Under the pieces are notes generated by a model. The model was given only the letters and a program-made list of their open reading frames with translations, was not told the DNA's origin and did no database searches. This document shows positions 23,949 through 32,879 of a stretch of 59,043 bases of DNA, piece after piece. Both the position numbers and the translations under genes were made by a program. The stretch's first letter is position 1; every line of letters begins with the position of its first letter. The stretch comes from an uncultured Corynebacterium sp. (GTDB lineage: Bacteria > Actinomycetota > Actinomycetes > Mycobacteriales > Mycobacteriaceae). The stretch lies in the NCBI GenBank assembly GCA_946220775.1, contig CAMIFC010000009.1, forward strand, positions 1 to 59,043, given 5' to 3'.

Positions 23949-24467
23949 ATGAATCTACATGCGCAGGGTCCCACTAGCTTAGGTAGTACACAGCATAAGG
24001 CCGATGGGCCGCTGCAAGTTTGCGCGCCGCTGGATGGAACCACCGCGGCGCTGAGCTCCGTTCCACATCCGGTGTTCGCGACGGGATCCGCTGGCGCGGG
24101 GATTGCGGTGGTGCCGGACCCGGGGGTGGAAGTTGTGGACGTCGCTGCTCCCATCACTGGCACTTTGGTGCGCGTGCAGCCGCACCTGTTTGTTGTGGAG
24201 GCACTGGTCACGGGGGTTCGGGTGCTGGTGAATATCGGCATCGACACTGATCAGCTGCGTGGACGTGGCTACTCCACTCGGTTGGAGGAAGGTGCGGAGG
24301 TTCGCGCGGGGGCTCCAGTGGTGACGTATGCGCCGAAGGAAATTGGGCGGATGGGTTTCGACCCGATCGTCGTTGTGGTGGCGATGTCGCATGACTTTAT
24401 GGAGATCACGGTGGATGCCTTGCCTGGCGAGCCGTGTTCAGTGACGGACCTGCTGTTTGAGGTGTAG
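23949..24467 (+). CDS. EIIA(Glc)-like protein lacking the phosphoacceptor histidine
   Basis: A 172-residue protein with the PTS EIIA-1 (Crr/glucose) fold pattern: APLDGTTAALSSVPHPVFATG, then G-T-L-V-R-V-Q-P-H and GVRVLVNIGIDTDQLRGRGY, LEEGAEVRAGAPVV. In functional EIIA(Glc) two histidines face each other; the second, in the V-H-x-G-I-D-T motif, carries the phosphate. Here that motif is VNIGIDT: His is replaced by Asn (AAT), while the first His (VQPHLF) is kept. The protein probably cannot pass phosphate to an EIIB, and no other PTS gene is nearby. A regulatory or relic role is the simplest reading. It follows the sulfurtransferase by 11 bp. Confidence 0.75.
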   Translation: MNLHAQGPTSLGSTQHKADGPLQVCAPLDGTTAALSSVPHPVFATGSAGAGIAVVPDPGVEVVDVAAPITGTLVRVQPHLFVVEALVTGVRVLVNIGIDTDQLRGRGYSTRLEEGAEVRAGAPVVTYAPKEIGRMGFDPIVVVVAMSHDFMEITVDALPGEPCSVTDLLFEV

Positions 24468-24472
24468 CTGAG

Positions 24473-24916
24473 ATGTCTCGGCGAATCTTGTCTTTGGTGT
24501 CGGTGCTATGGATGCTGGCTTCGACGACGGGCTTTCCTCAATTGATTGATGACGACATACTGCACGTCATCTCCTTCTTCTACTTCTTCGGCCAGCTGTT
24601 CTTGCAGATCACGCCGCTGGTATTGACGCATCGCGGGCATTATGGCCACCGCTTGCACCCGGTCAATGTGCGTTTCGGGGTGCTGTCCATCGTCGGCATC
24701 ATCGGCCTCATCATGTTGGCGATCGTCTTCTGGACGCAAGGGGGTCCACTCGTGACGATCATCGCTGGCTCGATGCTATTCACCGGCGTGGTGGGGGCAG
24801 CCGTGCTGGCGCTATTCGCTGATCCGTGGGGAGACTGGGCGTTTCGCCAACGGGAAAGCGAATACTTGGCGCGGATGCAAAGCCGCGTCGAGGGCCGCTG
24901 GTCGGATCAGGGCTGA
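24473..24916 (+). CDS. Small four-helix membrane protein
   Basis: A 147-residue protein with four hydrophobic segments (SLVSVLWMLASTTGFPQL; HVISFFYFFGQLFLQITPLVL; FGVLSIVGIIGLIMLAIVFW; LVTIIAGSMLFTGVVGAAVLALF) and a charged C-terminal tail (RQRESEYLARMQSRVEGRW). The family is not recognised. It starts 5 bp after the EIIA-like gene and is probably co-transcribed with it and the sulfurtransferase. It ends at a GC-rich hairpin that may serve as a bidirectional terminator with the convergent SDR gene. Confidence 0.7.
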   Translation: MSRRILSLVSVLWMLASTTGFPQLIDDDILHVISFFYFFGQLFLQITPLVLTHRGHYGHRLHPVNVRFGVLSIVGIIGLIMLAIVFWTQGGPLVTIIAGSMLFTGVVGAAVLALFADPWGDWAFRQRESEYLARMQSRVEGRWSDQG

Positions 24917-24928
24917 CCTGATCCGGCG

Positions 24929-24955
24929 CGGCCCGGCCAGGACCGGCCCGGGCCT
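24929..24955. terminator. GC-rich hairpin between convergent genes
   Basis: GGCCCGGCC and GGCCCGGGCC arms separated by AGGACC, between the stops of the membrane protein and the SDR gene. There is no U-run, so termination strength is uncertain. Confidence 0.4.
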
Positions 24956-25799
24956 AGAGTCCGTGCTCCTTGTTGATGATCCACAGCATGGATTCCTTGG
25001 GCAGGATCCGTTGCAGGATAAAAGGGATCGGGGCCATGGAACCTCGGGCATAAAGTGCTTTCGGGCGCTCGGCGAACACTGGTTTGGCCACCTCCGCGGC
25101 GACATCGTCTGCGCTGATGCCCTGGGCCTCATTGTTGTCTAGCGCGGTGAGCATCCGCTGGAATTCCGCGCCGTAGGGGCCGTTGGCGTCCACATATTTG
25201 GTACGCCGGGCGCTGAGACCCGTGGCGATGGAACCTGGCTCCACGGTCGACACGCCGATGCCGAACCCGGAGACCTCCCGGCGGCACGCATCGGCAAACC
25301 CCTTGATCGCCGCTTTCGAAGCCACGTAGCTGGAACGATAAGCCAGCGGGAAGCTGCCCAGCATCGAGCCGATCATCACGATTCGGCCGAATCCTTGGTC
25401 GCGTATGGCGGGCAGGAATTTCTGGGTTAATTCGATGTGGCCCAGCACGTTGACCTGGAATAACCGTTCCAGGGCGTCGCGGGGGAGTTCCTCCAGTGGG
25501 CCGGATTGGCTCTCCCCTGCGTTGTTCACCAGTACTGCCGGGGTGCCTAATTCCAGCACAGAGTTGGCGAAGTCCGCGATGGATGTGGGATCACCCAAGT
25601 TCAGGGATAGGTAGGTCACACCCGGAATCGGGTCCCGCACGGCAGATGCGTCGCGGGAAGTTCCGATGACTGCGTGGTTGGCGTCCGAAAAGAATTGGGC
25701 GACGGAACGGCCGATGCCGCTGGTCGCGCCGGTGACGACGACGAGCACGCCGGCGGGGATGGCAGGGAGCTTTGGAAGGCAAAAGAGGGAGGTCAACAT
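24954..25799 (-). CDS. Short-chain dehydrogenase/reductase
   Basis: A 281-residue classical SDR. The NAD(P)-binding TGATSGIG occurs near residue 24, NNAG (VLVNNAGESQSG) near 90, the catalytic Ser in MIGSMLGS and Tyr-x-x-x-Lys in SSYVASKAA near 160. The N-terminal 15 residues (MLTSLFCLPKLPAIPAG) are hydrophobic and may act as a membrane anchor. One copy of the dispersed motif (core 25680) lies within codons for FFSDANHAV. Substrate unknown; corynebacterial SDRs of this length often act on lipids or retinol-like alcohols, but no neighbour tells which. Confidence 0.85.
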   Translation of the reverse strand: MLTSLFCLPKLPAIPAGVLVVVTGATSGIGRSVAQFFSDANHAVIGTSRDASAVRDPIPGVTYLSLNLGDPTSIADFANSVLELGTPAVLVNNAGESQSGPLEELPRDALERLFQVNVLGHIELTQKFLPAIRDQGFGRIVMIGSMLGSFPLAYRSSYVASKAAIKGFADACRREVSGFGIGVSTVEPGSIATGLSARRTKYVDANGPYGAEFQRMLTALDNNEAQGISADDVAAEVAKPVFAERPKALYARGSMAPIPFILQRILPKESMLWIINKEHGL

Positions 25800-25927
25800 G
25801 GGTGTAGTTTAGTGATGTTGGCCATGCTGTCCGGTGGATTCGATAAGATGAGTTCGGTTAAAAGTTCATATCGGCGCATATTTTATGTGTTGAACTCGCA
25901 TCGTTCCCGACCCTGAAGGTTTCAGTA

Positions 25928-28852
25928 ATGGCTACTGCTCACGAAGCTTTTGTTCATCGCCACATCGGCCCCAATCCCAGCGACACCCAGGAGATGTTGG
26001 ATTTCCTGGGCTACGAATCCTCCAGCGCATTGGCGGAGGCCGCGTTGCCAACGTCCATCGCGCAGACCGGCCCGATGGGTTTGCCGGGTGCCCTCGACGA
26101 GGTCGAAACGCTCGCCACGCTGCGTGCCATGGCGGACAAGAACCAGCAGAAGAAGCAGCTGATCGGCAATGGTTATTACGACACGGTCACCCCGGCGGTC
26201 ATTCGCCGCAACGTGGTCGAAAATCCGGGTTGGTACACCGCCTACACCCCGTATCAGCCGGAGATTTCCCAAGGCCGCCTGGAAGCACTGCTGAATTTCC
26301 AGACGATGGTGCAGGACCTCACCGGCCTGCCGATCGCCGGTGCGTCCCTGCTGGATGAGGCCACCGCTGTTGCCGAGGCCGTGCAGCTCATGGCCCGCGG
26401 CAACGCGAAGGTCGCGAAGAAGGGCGGCGTGGTGCTGCTGGATTCCTCCCTGCACCAGCAGACCCTCACGGTGACCGAGGCGCGCGCGAATGCGGTGGAC
26501 ATTCCGCTCCGCATCGTTGATTTTAAGGACGCCACCGCGTCGGACTTCGCAGCCACAGCCGGGGACGATGAACTGGTCGGTGTGGTGATTGCCAATCCTG
26601 GCTCCACCGGACGCGTTCGCGACCTCACGGAGATCATTGGCGCGGCGAAGGAAGCCGGGGCACTGGTAACGGTCGCGGCGGACCTGTTGGCGCAGGTCCT
26701 GGTGGCGTCCCCAGGGTCGCTGGGTGCGGATGTCGCGGTGGGGTCCGCGCAGCGCTTCGGCGTGCCACTGTTCTACGGTGGCCCGCACGCAGGTTTCATG
26801 TCCTGTACCGAGGTTCTGCAGCGCAAGATGCCTGGCCGCATCGTTGGTGTGTCCAAGGACGCAGAGGGCGCACCGGCATACCGCCTGGCGCTGCAGACTC
26901 GTGAGCAGCACATTCGTCGTGATCGCGCGACCTCCAACATTTGTACTGCCCAGGCGCTGCTGGCCGTGGTGGCTAGCTTCTACGCGGTCTGGCACGGCCC
27001 GACGGGGCTGCGTGAAATCGCGACGGCCGTTCACGGTCGCGCAGTGGCGTTGGGTGTGGCGCTGGCAGAGGCTGGCTTCGCGTTGGCGCACGATGCGTTC
27101 TTCGACACTGTGACGGTAGACGTGACCTCCGTGGGTGGGGCGGACGCCGTGCTGGCCAAGGCTGTTGATGCTGGATTCAACCTGCGCAAGGTCAATGATG
27201 ACTTCGTGGGCGTTTCCGTGGGCGAATCCATGACGGACGCCGACATCGCTGAGTTGATCGACGTGATCTCCGGCAAGTCTGGCGCGACGGTCGATACCTC
27301 GAACTTCGAGCTGTCCGCCGGTCCGCTGGCTGACCTGGGTGTGCTGCGGGATGACGAGATCCTGACGCACCCAATCTTCCGCGCCATCACCTCCGAGACC
27401 CAGATGATGCGCTACATGCGGAAGCTGGCTGACCGCGACCTGGCGCTGGACCGCACGATGATCCCACTGGGTTCGTGCACGATGAAGCTGAACTCCGCGA
27501 TCTCAATGGAACCAATCACCTGGCCGGGCTTCGCGGGCATTCACCCGCACGTGCCGGATGACCAGGCTGCGGGCTGGCTGGAACTGATTGAGGATCTGGA
27601 GGATCGTCTGGCGAAGATCACCGGCTACGCGAAGGTTTCCGTGCAGCCGAACGCTGGTTCGCAGGGTGAGTTCGCTGGCCTGCTGGCGATCCACCGCTAC
27701 CACTTGTCCCGCGGCGATGACCAGCGAGACAAGGTCCTGATCCCAACGTCCGCACACGGCACCAACGCGGCATCGGCTGCGCTGGCTGGCCTGAAGGTCG
27801 TGGCTGTGAAGTCCGCGGACGATGGCTCGATCCTGCTTGATGACCTCGACGCGAAGCTGGAGAAGTACGGCCCAGAAATTGCCGGCATCATGATCACCTA
27901 CCCGTCGACCCACGGTGTGTTCGAGGAGCATGTCCGCGACGTCTGCGATAAGGTCCACGCCGCTGGCGGTCAGGTCTACATCGATGGCGCGAACCTGAAC
28001 GCGCTGGTCGGGCTGGGGCAGCCGGGTCAGTTCGGCGGCGACGTGTCTCACCTGAACCTGCACAAGACCTTCACCATTCCGCACGGCGGTGGTGGCCCGG
28101 GTGTCGGCCCGGTGTGTGTCGCTGAGCACCTGATTCCGTTCCTGCCTTCCGACGCGACCGCGGACACCTCCGATGATCCAAACACCGGCCTGCCAGTATC
28201 GGCCGCGAAGTACGGTTCAGCCGGTGTGCTGCCCATTACCTGGAGCTACATCGCAATGATGGGCGACGAAGGCCTGACCGAGGCGTCCCGAATGGCGCTG
28301 GTCAACGCGAACTACGTGTCCCGCAAGCTGGAGGACTACTTCCCAACGCTGTACACGGGCAAGAACGACCTTGTCGCTCACGAGTGCATCTTGGACCTCA
28401 ACCCGCTGACCAAGGCATCCGGCGTGACCGCCGAGGATGTCTCGAAGCGCCTGATGGACTTCGGTTTCCACGCCCCAACTCTGGCCTTCCCGGTCCCGGG
28501 CACCCTGATGGTCGAGCCAACCGAATCCGAGGATAAGGAAGAACTCGACCGTTTCATCGAAGCCATGATCACCATCCACGGTGAGATCCAGGAGGTCATC
28601 GACGGCAAGGTCACCGTTGAAGAGTCCGTGCTGCGCCACGCCCCATTCACTGCGTTCTCCGTCACCCGTGACGATTTCGAGGACGCCGTGTCCGGCGGCA
28701 AGTTCAGCCGCCAGCAAGCGGCGTTCCCAGTGGACAGCCTGCGCTTCACCAAGTACTTCACCCCGGTCCGCCGCATCGACAATGCGTACGGCGACCGCAA
28801 CCTGGTGTGCAGCTGCCCACCACTTGAAGCATTCGCAATCGAGGAGGACTAA
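25928..28852 (+). CDS. gcvP: Glycine dehydrogenase (aminomethyl-transferring), P-protein
   Basis: A 974-residue full-length fused P-protein of the glycine cleavage system: PLP-dependent decarboxylation of glycine with transfer of the aminomethyl group to lipoyl-GcvH. The PLP lysine is in HLNLHKTFTIPHGGGGPG (about residue 713), and the glycine-rich loop next to it is intact. HRHIGPNPSDTQEML at the N-terminus is the usual opening. It is first in gcvP-gcvT-gcvH. The 128-bp upstream region is too short for, and shows no sign of, a tandem glycine riboswitch. A dispersed motif copy (core 26527) codes for FKDATASDF. Confidence 0.97.
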   Translation: MATAHEAFVHRHIGPNPSDTQEMLDFLGYESSSALAEAALPTSIAQTGPMGLPGALDEVETLATLRAMADKNQQKKQLIGNGYYDTVTPAVIRRNVVENPGWYTAYTPYQPEISQGRLEALLNFQTMVQDLTGLPIAGASLLDEATAVAEAVQLMARGNAKVAKKGGVVLLDSSLHQQTLTVTEARANAVDIPLRIVDFKDATASDFAATAGDDELVGVVIANPGSTGRVRDLTEIIGAAKEAGALVTVAADLLAQVLVASPGSLGADVAVGSAQRFGVPLFYGGPHAGFMSCTEVLQRKMPGRIVGVSKDAEGAPAYRLALQTREQHIRRDRATSNICTAQALLAVVASFYAVWHGPTGLREIATAVHGRAVALGVALAEAGFALAHDAFFDTVTVDVTSVGGADAVLAKAVDAGFNLRKVNDDFVGVSVGESMTDADIAELIDVISGKSGATVDTSNFELSAGPLADLGVLRDDEILTHPIFRAITSETQMMRYMRKLADRDLALDRTMIPLGSCTMKLNSAISMEPITWPGFAGIHPHVPDDQAAGWLELIEDLEDRLAKITGYAKVSVQPNAGSQGEFAGLLAIHRYHLSRGDDQRDKVLIPTSAHGTNAASAALAGLKVVAVKSADDGSILLDDLDAKLEKYGPEIAGIMITYPSTHGVFEEHVRDVCDKVHAAGGQVYIDGANLNALVGLGQPGQFGGDVSHLNLHKTFTIPHGGGGPGVGPVCVAEHLIPFLPSDATADTSDDPNTGLPVSAAKYGSAGVLPITWSYIAMMGDEGLTEASRMALVNANYVSRKLEDYFPTLYTGKNDLVAHECILDLNPLTKASGVTAEDVSKRLMDFGFHAPTLAFPVPGTLMVEPTESEDKEELDRFIEAMITIHGEIQEVIDGKVTVEESVLRHAPFTAFSVTRDDFEDAVSGGKFSRQQAAFPVDSLRFTKYFTPVRRIDNAYGDRNLVCSCPPLEAFAIEED

Positions 28853-28857
28853 GAAAC

Positions 28858-30036
28858 ATGACGGAACCAAAGCAAACAGCACTGCACAAGATCCACGAGG
28901 AGCTCGGTGCCCGCTTCACCGACTTCGGTGGTTGGGACATGCCACTGAAGTACGGCAAGGAGCTCGATGAGCACCGCGCAGTACGCGAGACCGTGGGCGT
29001 GTTCGACCTGTCCCACATGGGTGAAGTGATGGTCAGCGGCCCACAGGCGGCGGAATACCTGGACTACGCACTGATCTCCCGGCTGTCCGCCGTGAAGGTC
29101 GGCAAGGCGAAGTACTCGATGCTGGTAGCCGAGAACGGCGGCATCCTCGATGACCTGATCACCTACCGCCTGGAAGACCAGAAGTTCCTGGTCGTGCCGA
29201 ATGCCGGTAACGCGCCACGAGTCGCAGCTGCTCTGAAGGAACGCGCGGAGGGCTTCGACATCAAGGTCGATGACCAGACGGCCAGCAAGTCCTTGATCGC
29301 TGTCCAGGGGCCACGCGCCGCAGAGGTTATGCACGCGATTGTCGAGGGCGTGACCGACGCTCCCGAGACATCGGGTGCAGGCTCGACCGTCAAGGACGCC
29401 GTGGACGGCCTGGGCTACTACGCCGCATTCCAGGGCATGGTCGCCAGCGAACCAGCTATCATCGCGCGTACCGGCTACACCGGTGAAGACGGCTTCGAGA
29501 TCATCGTGGATAACGATGCAGCCGAGGACGTGTGGAATGTCGCCCTGGGCAAGGCTAAGGAACTCGGCGGCCTGCCTTGTGGCCTGGCTGCACGTGACAC
29601 GCTGCGCCTCGAGGCCGGTATGCCGCTGTATGGCAACGAGCTCGATGAAACCCTGACCCCGGTCGATGCGGGTCTGGGGATCCTGGCTGCCACGAAGTCC
29701 AAGGACAAGTTCGTGGGCCGCGATGCCATCGTCGCGGCGAAGGAAAAGGGCACCGACAAGGTGCTGATCGGCCTGGTTGGCGAGGGACGTCGCGCAGCTC
29801 GTGGCGGCTACACCGTGCTGGCTGGTTCCGATGATGACCTCAAGGAGATCGGCAAGGTGACGTCCGGCGCGCTGGCTCCAACGCTCGGCTACCCGGTGGC
29901 GATGGCCTACGTGGACAAGACAGCAACGGAGGAAGGCGGCGCAGCTGCTGTGGGCAGCACTGTCCAGGTGGATATCCGTGGCAAGCAGTACCCGTACGAG
30001 GTCGTTGAGATGCCGTTCTACAAGCGAGGGGAGTAG
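28858..30036 (+). CDS. gcvT: Aminomethyltransferase, T-protein
   Basis: A 392-residue protein that takes the aminomethyl group from GcvH and forms 5,10-methylene-tetrahydrofolate and ammonia. Typical opening TALHKIHEELGARFTDFGGWDMPLKY, and conserved FDLSHMGEV and ARTGYTGEDGFEI. The gene starts 5 bp after gcvP behind AGGAGGACTAAGAAAC, so it is translated from the same message. No anomaly seen; the length is within the normal range. Confidence 0.96.
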   Translation: MTEPKQTALHKIHEELGARFTDFGGWDMPLKYGKELDEHRAVRETVGVFDLSHMGEVMVSGPQAAEYLDYALISRLSAVKVGKAKYSMLVAENGGILDDLITYRLEDQKFLVVPNAGNAPRVAAALKERAEGFDIKVDDQTASKSLIAVQGPRAAEVMHAIVEGVTDAPETSGAGSTVKDAVDGLGYYAAFQGMVASEPAIIARTGYTGEDGFEIIVDNDAAEDVWNVALGKAKELGGLPCGLAARDTLRLEAGMPLYGNELDETLTPVDAGLGILAATKSKDKFVGRDAIVAAKEKGTDKVLIGLVGEGRRAARGGYTVLAGSDDDLKEIGKVTSGALAPTLGYPVAMAYVDKTATEEGGAAAVGSTVQVDIRGKQYPYEVVEMPFYKRGE

Positions 30037-30244
30037 CCAATCGGCTGGCGGATCCACCGCCTTCCCCTCCAACTGGGGTATTCCCTGAAATGTGACCGAA
30101 CCTTAAGCCCGCATGTTGTAGAGTTTCTGTGACTGCTGAGGAGCCCCGGTTCCACCCAGCGTGCGGGTCGGCGGGCCTAGCGAAGGCCAGGCCAACCCTC
30201 CCCACAACCGACTAGCCCTGAAACAAGTTGAGGAGCAAACCACA

Positions 30245-30628
30245 ATGACTGCATTGCCAACCGACTTCCTGTACTCCGAAGAACACGAGTGGGTTAACTC
30301 CACCGATATCAATGAAGGTGACGTTGTCCGCGTCGGCATCACCCACATCGCCGCTGAGGCGCTTGGTGAGATCGTTTACGTCGAGCTTCCAGAGGTCGGC
30401 GACGAGATCGAGGCCAGTGAGGCCTTCGGCGAGGTTGAGTCCACCAAGTCCGTGTCCGACATTTACGCCCCAGTGTCCGGCGAGATCGTGGCTGTCAATG
30501 AGGAGCTCGAGGACGAAGCTGGCCTGATCAACGAGGATCCATACGGCGAAGGCTGGCTCTACGATGTCAAGGTCACCGAGGCTGGCGAGCTGATGGAGTC
30601 CGGCGACTACGCTGCGGCGAACGAGTAG
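30245..30628 (+). CDS. gcvH: Glycine cleavage H-protein
   Basis: A 127-residue lipoyl carrier. The start ATG at 30245 follows TTGAGGAGCAAACCACA; a longer upstream frame has no support. The lipoylated lysine is Lys68 in FGEVESTKSVSDIYAPVSG. The 208-bp gap after gcvT carries a GC-rich stretch but no gene. No lipoate ligase or synthase lies in the window. Confidence 0.96.
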   Translation: MTALPTDFLYSEEHEWVNSTDINEGDVVRVGITHIAAEALGEIVYVELPEVGDEIEASEAFGEVESTKSVSDIYAPVSGEIVAVNEELEDEAGLINEDPYGEGWLYDVKVTEAGELMESGDYAAANE

Positions 30629-30710
30629 TCCGCAATGCGACATGCAAATGTGCGCCAGCCCGGTGCCGTGTGTCGCATTATTGTCCGACTGACAGGTTAA
30701 GCTGGTCGGC

Positions 30711-32522
30711 ATGTATATATCGATTCTTCTGCTGCTCATCGGGCTCGCTTTGCTCGGTGCTGCGGTGTGGTTGTTAAGGCGCGCCAACGCCCAATCCGGC
30801 GCGTCAATAATCACGCTAGCGAAGAATCGATTTTTTTCTTTTTGGGACGCCACCCGGTCCCATTTGGCACCCCGCCCGAAGGATCAGAATCCCGCAGGCA
30901 CTGGGAAAACCCCTGACCAGAAACCCGACGCCGAGAAACACGGTGCCAGGAAACACGGCGCCCACGAACAGCGCACCTCGGCGCACGATGGGTCGGGATC
31001 GGATGGGCAAGACGCCTCGGGTACTCCCGGCACATCGGAGACTCACGGTAGCCTGGATGATCACAGAGATTCCGCAGGCCACAGCAAAGCCGCAGACCAT
31101 GGCGAGACTGCGCGCGCGGGCAAGGGCGAATCGGCCAAGGTGGTCGAATGGCAAACCATAAGTTCCGACACTGTTGAAGTTGCACATGGCTCCGGTGGCG
31201 GTGCCCATCCAGGTGAGGGCTCTCGCGCAAAGGCTGTAGAAAAACGCGAGGAAGAACGTTCGGTGACCGCGCTCCTCGTGTCTACTCGGCGGGCGCGCCG
31301 CCAATGGGCTGCGGCGAATGAGTCGGAGTTCACCCGGGAAGATGCCGCTCTTGCGCAGAAGTGGCCCGCATCAATTCTTTTCGCTGTAGGAACGGATCCC
31401 ACACAGGCCGTCGCCCGCGATATCGTCAGTGGTTTCCGTCAGGGCCACGAGTATCACGTGGCTGACGTGGGTGAGGGAACTGTCATGGCGATGCGACGCC
31501 ACCTGGCGTCCCCAGTGCGCGTTCATTATGCGACGGACGACGGGGTTCCTGCGGGAATGCGACGGTCGGAGCTGCTGGATCAGCCGCCGTTTTATGCATA
31601 CACCACGGATGTGCGTGCGCTGGATCGCATGCTGGACGTGCGGGTTGAGGATGGTCTCGCAGCGTTGTCCCAGGTCACGACGGGTGTTTCGTGGGAGTCC
31701 GACTGGGTGGTGCTGCAGTTGCGGCGCCGACTGGATTTCAGTGTGTGGGAGAAGATCTTCCCGCACCTGGTGCGACTTGCCGATGCGGCGATGGTGCTGC
31801 CTCCGGTGGGGGCGATGAACACGCCACTGGAGATGGACTACGCGAATCCCTCGCGACCGATCCAGGGGCGAGAGATTTCTGTTGATACCAGCGAAGATTC
31901 TGGTGCGGCAGAGGAAGAAGCTCAGCACACGAAGGAGCGCCCAGGGCATTTGCGGGCGGTTCCGGATTCGCCGAATGCTGCGTCCAAGGGCAAGGGCAAG
32001 GGCAAAGGCAAGGCCGGGTCCGGCTCGGCTGAATCGGCAGACGCTAACGCGGAATCCGAAAGCGGGGTAGCAGATGCGGCGCCCCCGTATGCCGGGCATG
32101 AATATAAGGAATACCCGGACAGCGATAAGCCCAGCATTTCCCGACCCGCTGAGCGCGTGGAGTTCCCCTCCCGATCCACGGGGCGCAGCGAGGGCAAAGC
32201 TGAGGATTTCGAAGCCTCATCGTTGGGCAGGGACACCGAGGATATCCCACCGTTGGGCGAAGATCCCGACCACATTAGTGGCAGTTTCGGCACCCGCGCT
32301 CAAGTAATTCGTGCCGAAATCGACCACGAAGCAACAATTTTTGATGACGAACTCTCGGCGATCTCTGCGGACCGCCGCAGCCGCCGACTGGGGGATAGGA
32401 CGAAGGGCGGGCGTCACCGCGCTCCCGATGCACGACATGCGCTACCTGCAGCGATTGAGCCGGTTGAGGCGGAGGTCGAAATTGTGGACGCAGAAGTCGT
32501 AGATCCAGACGAAGAATCCTAA
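30711..32522 (+). CDS. Membrane-anchored hypothetical protein with low-complexity insertions
   Basis: A 603-residue protein with one N-terminal membrane segment (ISILLLLIGLALLGAAVWLL), followed by a long hydrophilic region rich in His, Gly, Ser, Asp (about 50-150). A folded central part (about 180-400: SVTALLVSTRRARRQWAAAN; ASILFAVGTDPTQAVARDIV; LRRRLDFSVWEKIFPHLVRLADAAMVLPP) and an acidic/Ser-rich tail complete it. A (Lys-Gly)4 tract encoded by repeated AAGGGC/AAGGGCAAGGGC lies near 425. A full copy of the dispersed motif encodes FFSFWDATRSH at about 40-50, the junction between membrane anchor and linker. No family recognised; the central part is likely a conserved corynebacterial domain. 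Confidence 0.75.
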   Translation: MYISILLLLIGLALLGAAVWLLRRANAQSGASIITLAKNRFFSFWDATRSHLAPRPKDQNPAGTGKTPDQKPDAEKHGARKHGAHEQRTSAHDGSGSDGQDASGTPGTSETHGSLDDHRDSAGHSKAADHGETARAGKGESAKVVEWQTISSDTVEVAHGSGGGAHPGEGSRAKAVEKREEERSVTALLVSTRRARRQWAAANESEFTREDAALAQKWPASILFAVGTDPTQAVARDIVSGFRQGHEYHVADVGEGTVMAMRRHLASPVRVHYATDDGVPAGMRRSELLDQPPFYAYTTDVRALDRMLDVRVEDGLAALSQVTTGVSWESDWVVLQLRRRLDFSVWEKIFPHLVRLADAAMVLPPVGAMNTPLEMDYANPSRPIQGREISVDTSEDSGAAEEEAQHTKERPGHLRAVPDSPNAASKGKGKGKGKAGSGSAESADANAESESGVADAAPPYAGHEYKEYPDSDKPSISRPAERVEFPSRSTGRSEGKAEDFEASSLGRDTEDIPPLGEDPDHISGSFGTRAQVIRAEIDHEATIFDDELSAISADRRSRRLGDRTKGGRHRAPDARHALPAAIEPVEAEVEIVDAEVVDPDEES

Positions 32523-32879
32523 ACTTCACGCGTATTTTTCCTAGGTAGCACTTCTGCAAATAGTTGATGGAAAACCCTAGCGATTGTTACCATTGGTGCG
32601 TATGTTGGGCGCTAGGGCAACCTGAATAACAAAGCAGGTCGCTAAGGCTACATTAATAAATAACTAACGTTGTGACCTGCAGTTCTAAGGAAAACTAGTA
32701 AAACTACAGGAAAGGCGGCACGATCAAGGGGAATGAGAAGGCTGCTCGTAGCGGAAATGCAGTCATTTTGACCTGCATTTATGGGGTTTGACTAAAGTGT
32801 GATCTTAGTTATAAAGCTTGCTACCACTTACCTGAGTGCTGCATAAATGGAAATTGTGAATAAATTAAAGGGTCAAGAC
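32523..32879. other. AT-rich intergenic region upstream of the EamA transporter
   Basis: 357 bp without a gene. It contains GCAGGTC (about 32633) and two GACCTGC copies (about 32674 and 32770) in inverted/direct order, a possible operator family, and several AT-rich promoter-like stretches (TTGACT...TTATAA near 32787-32814). No RNA gene is recognised. Confidence 0.4.

Noticed and set aside
25800..25927. Possible glycine riboswitch upstream of gcvP
   Set aside because: The gap is 128 bp and lacks the tandem glycine-aptamer consensus by eye.
25922..27370. 482-codon frame antisense to gcvP
   Set aside because: No recognisable domain; the sense strand encodes a complete P-protein.
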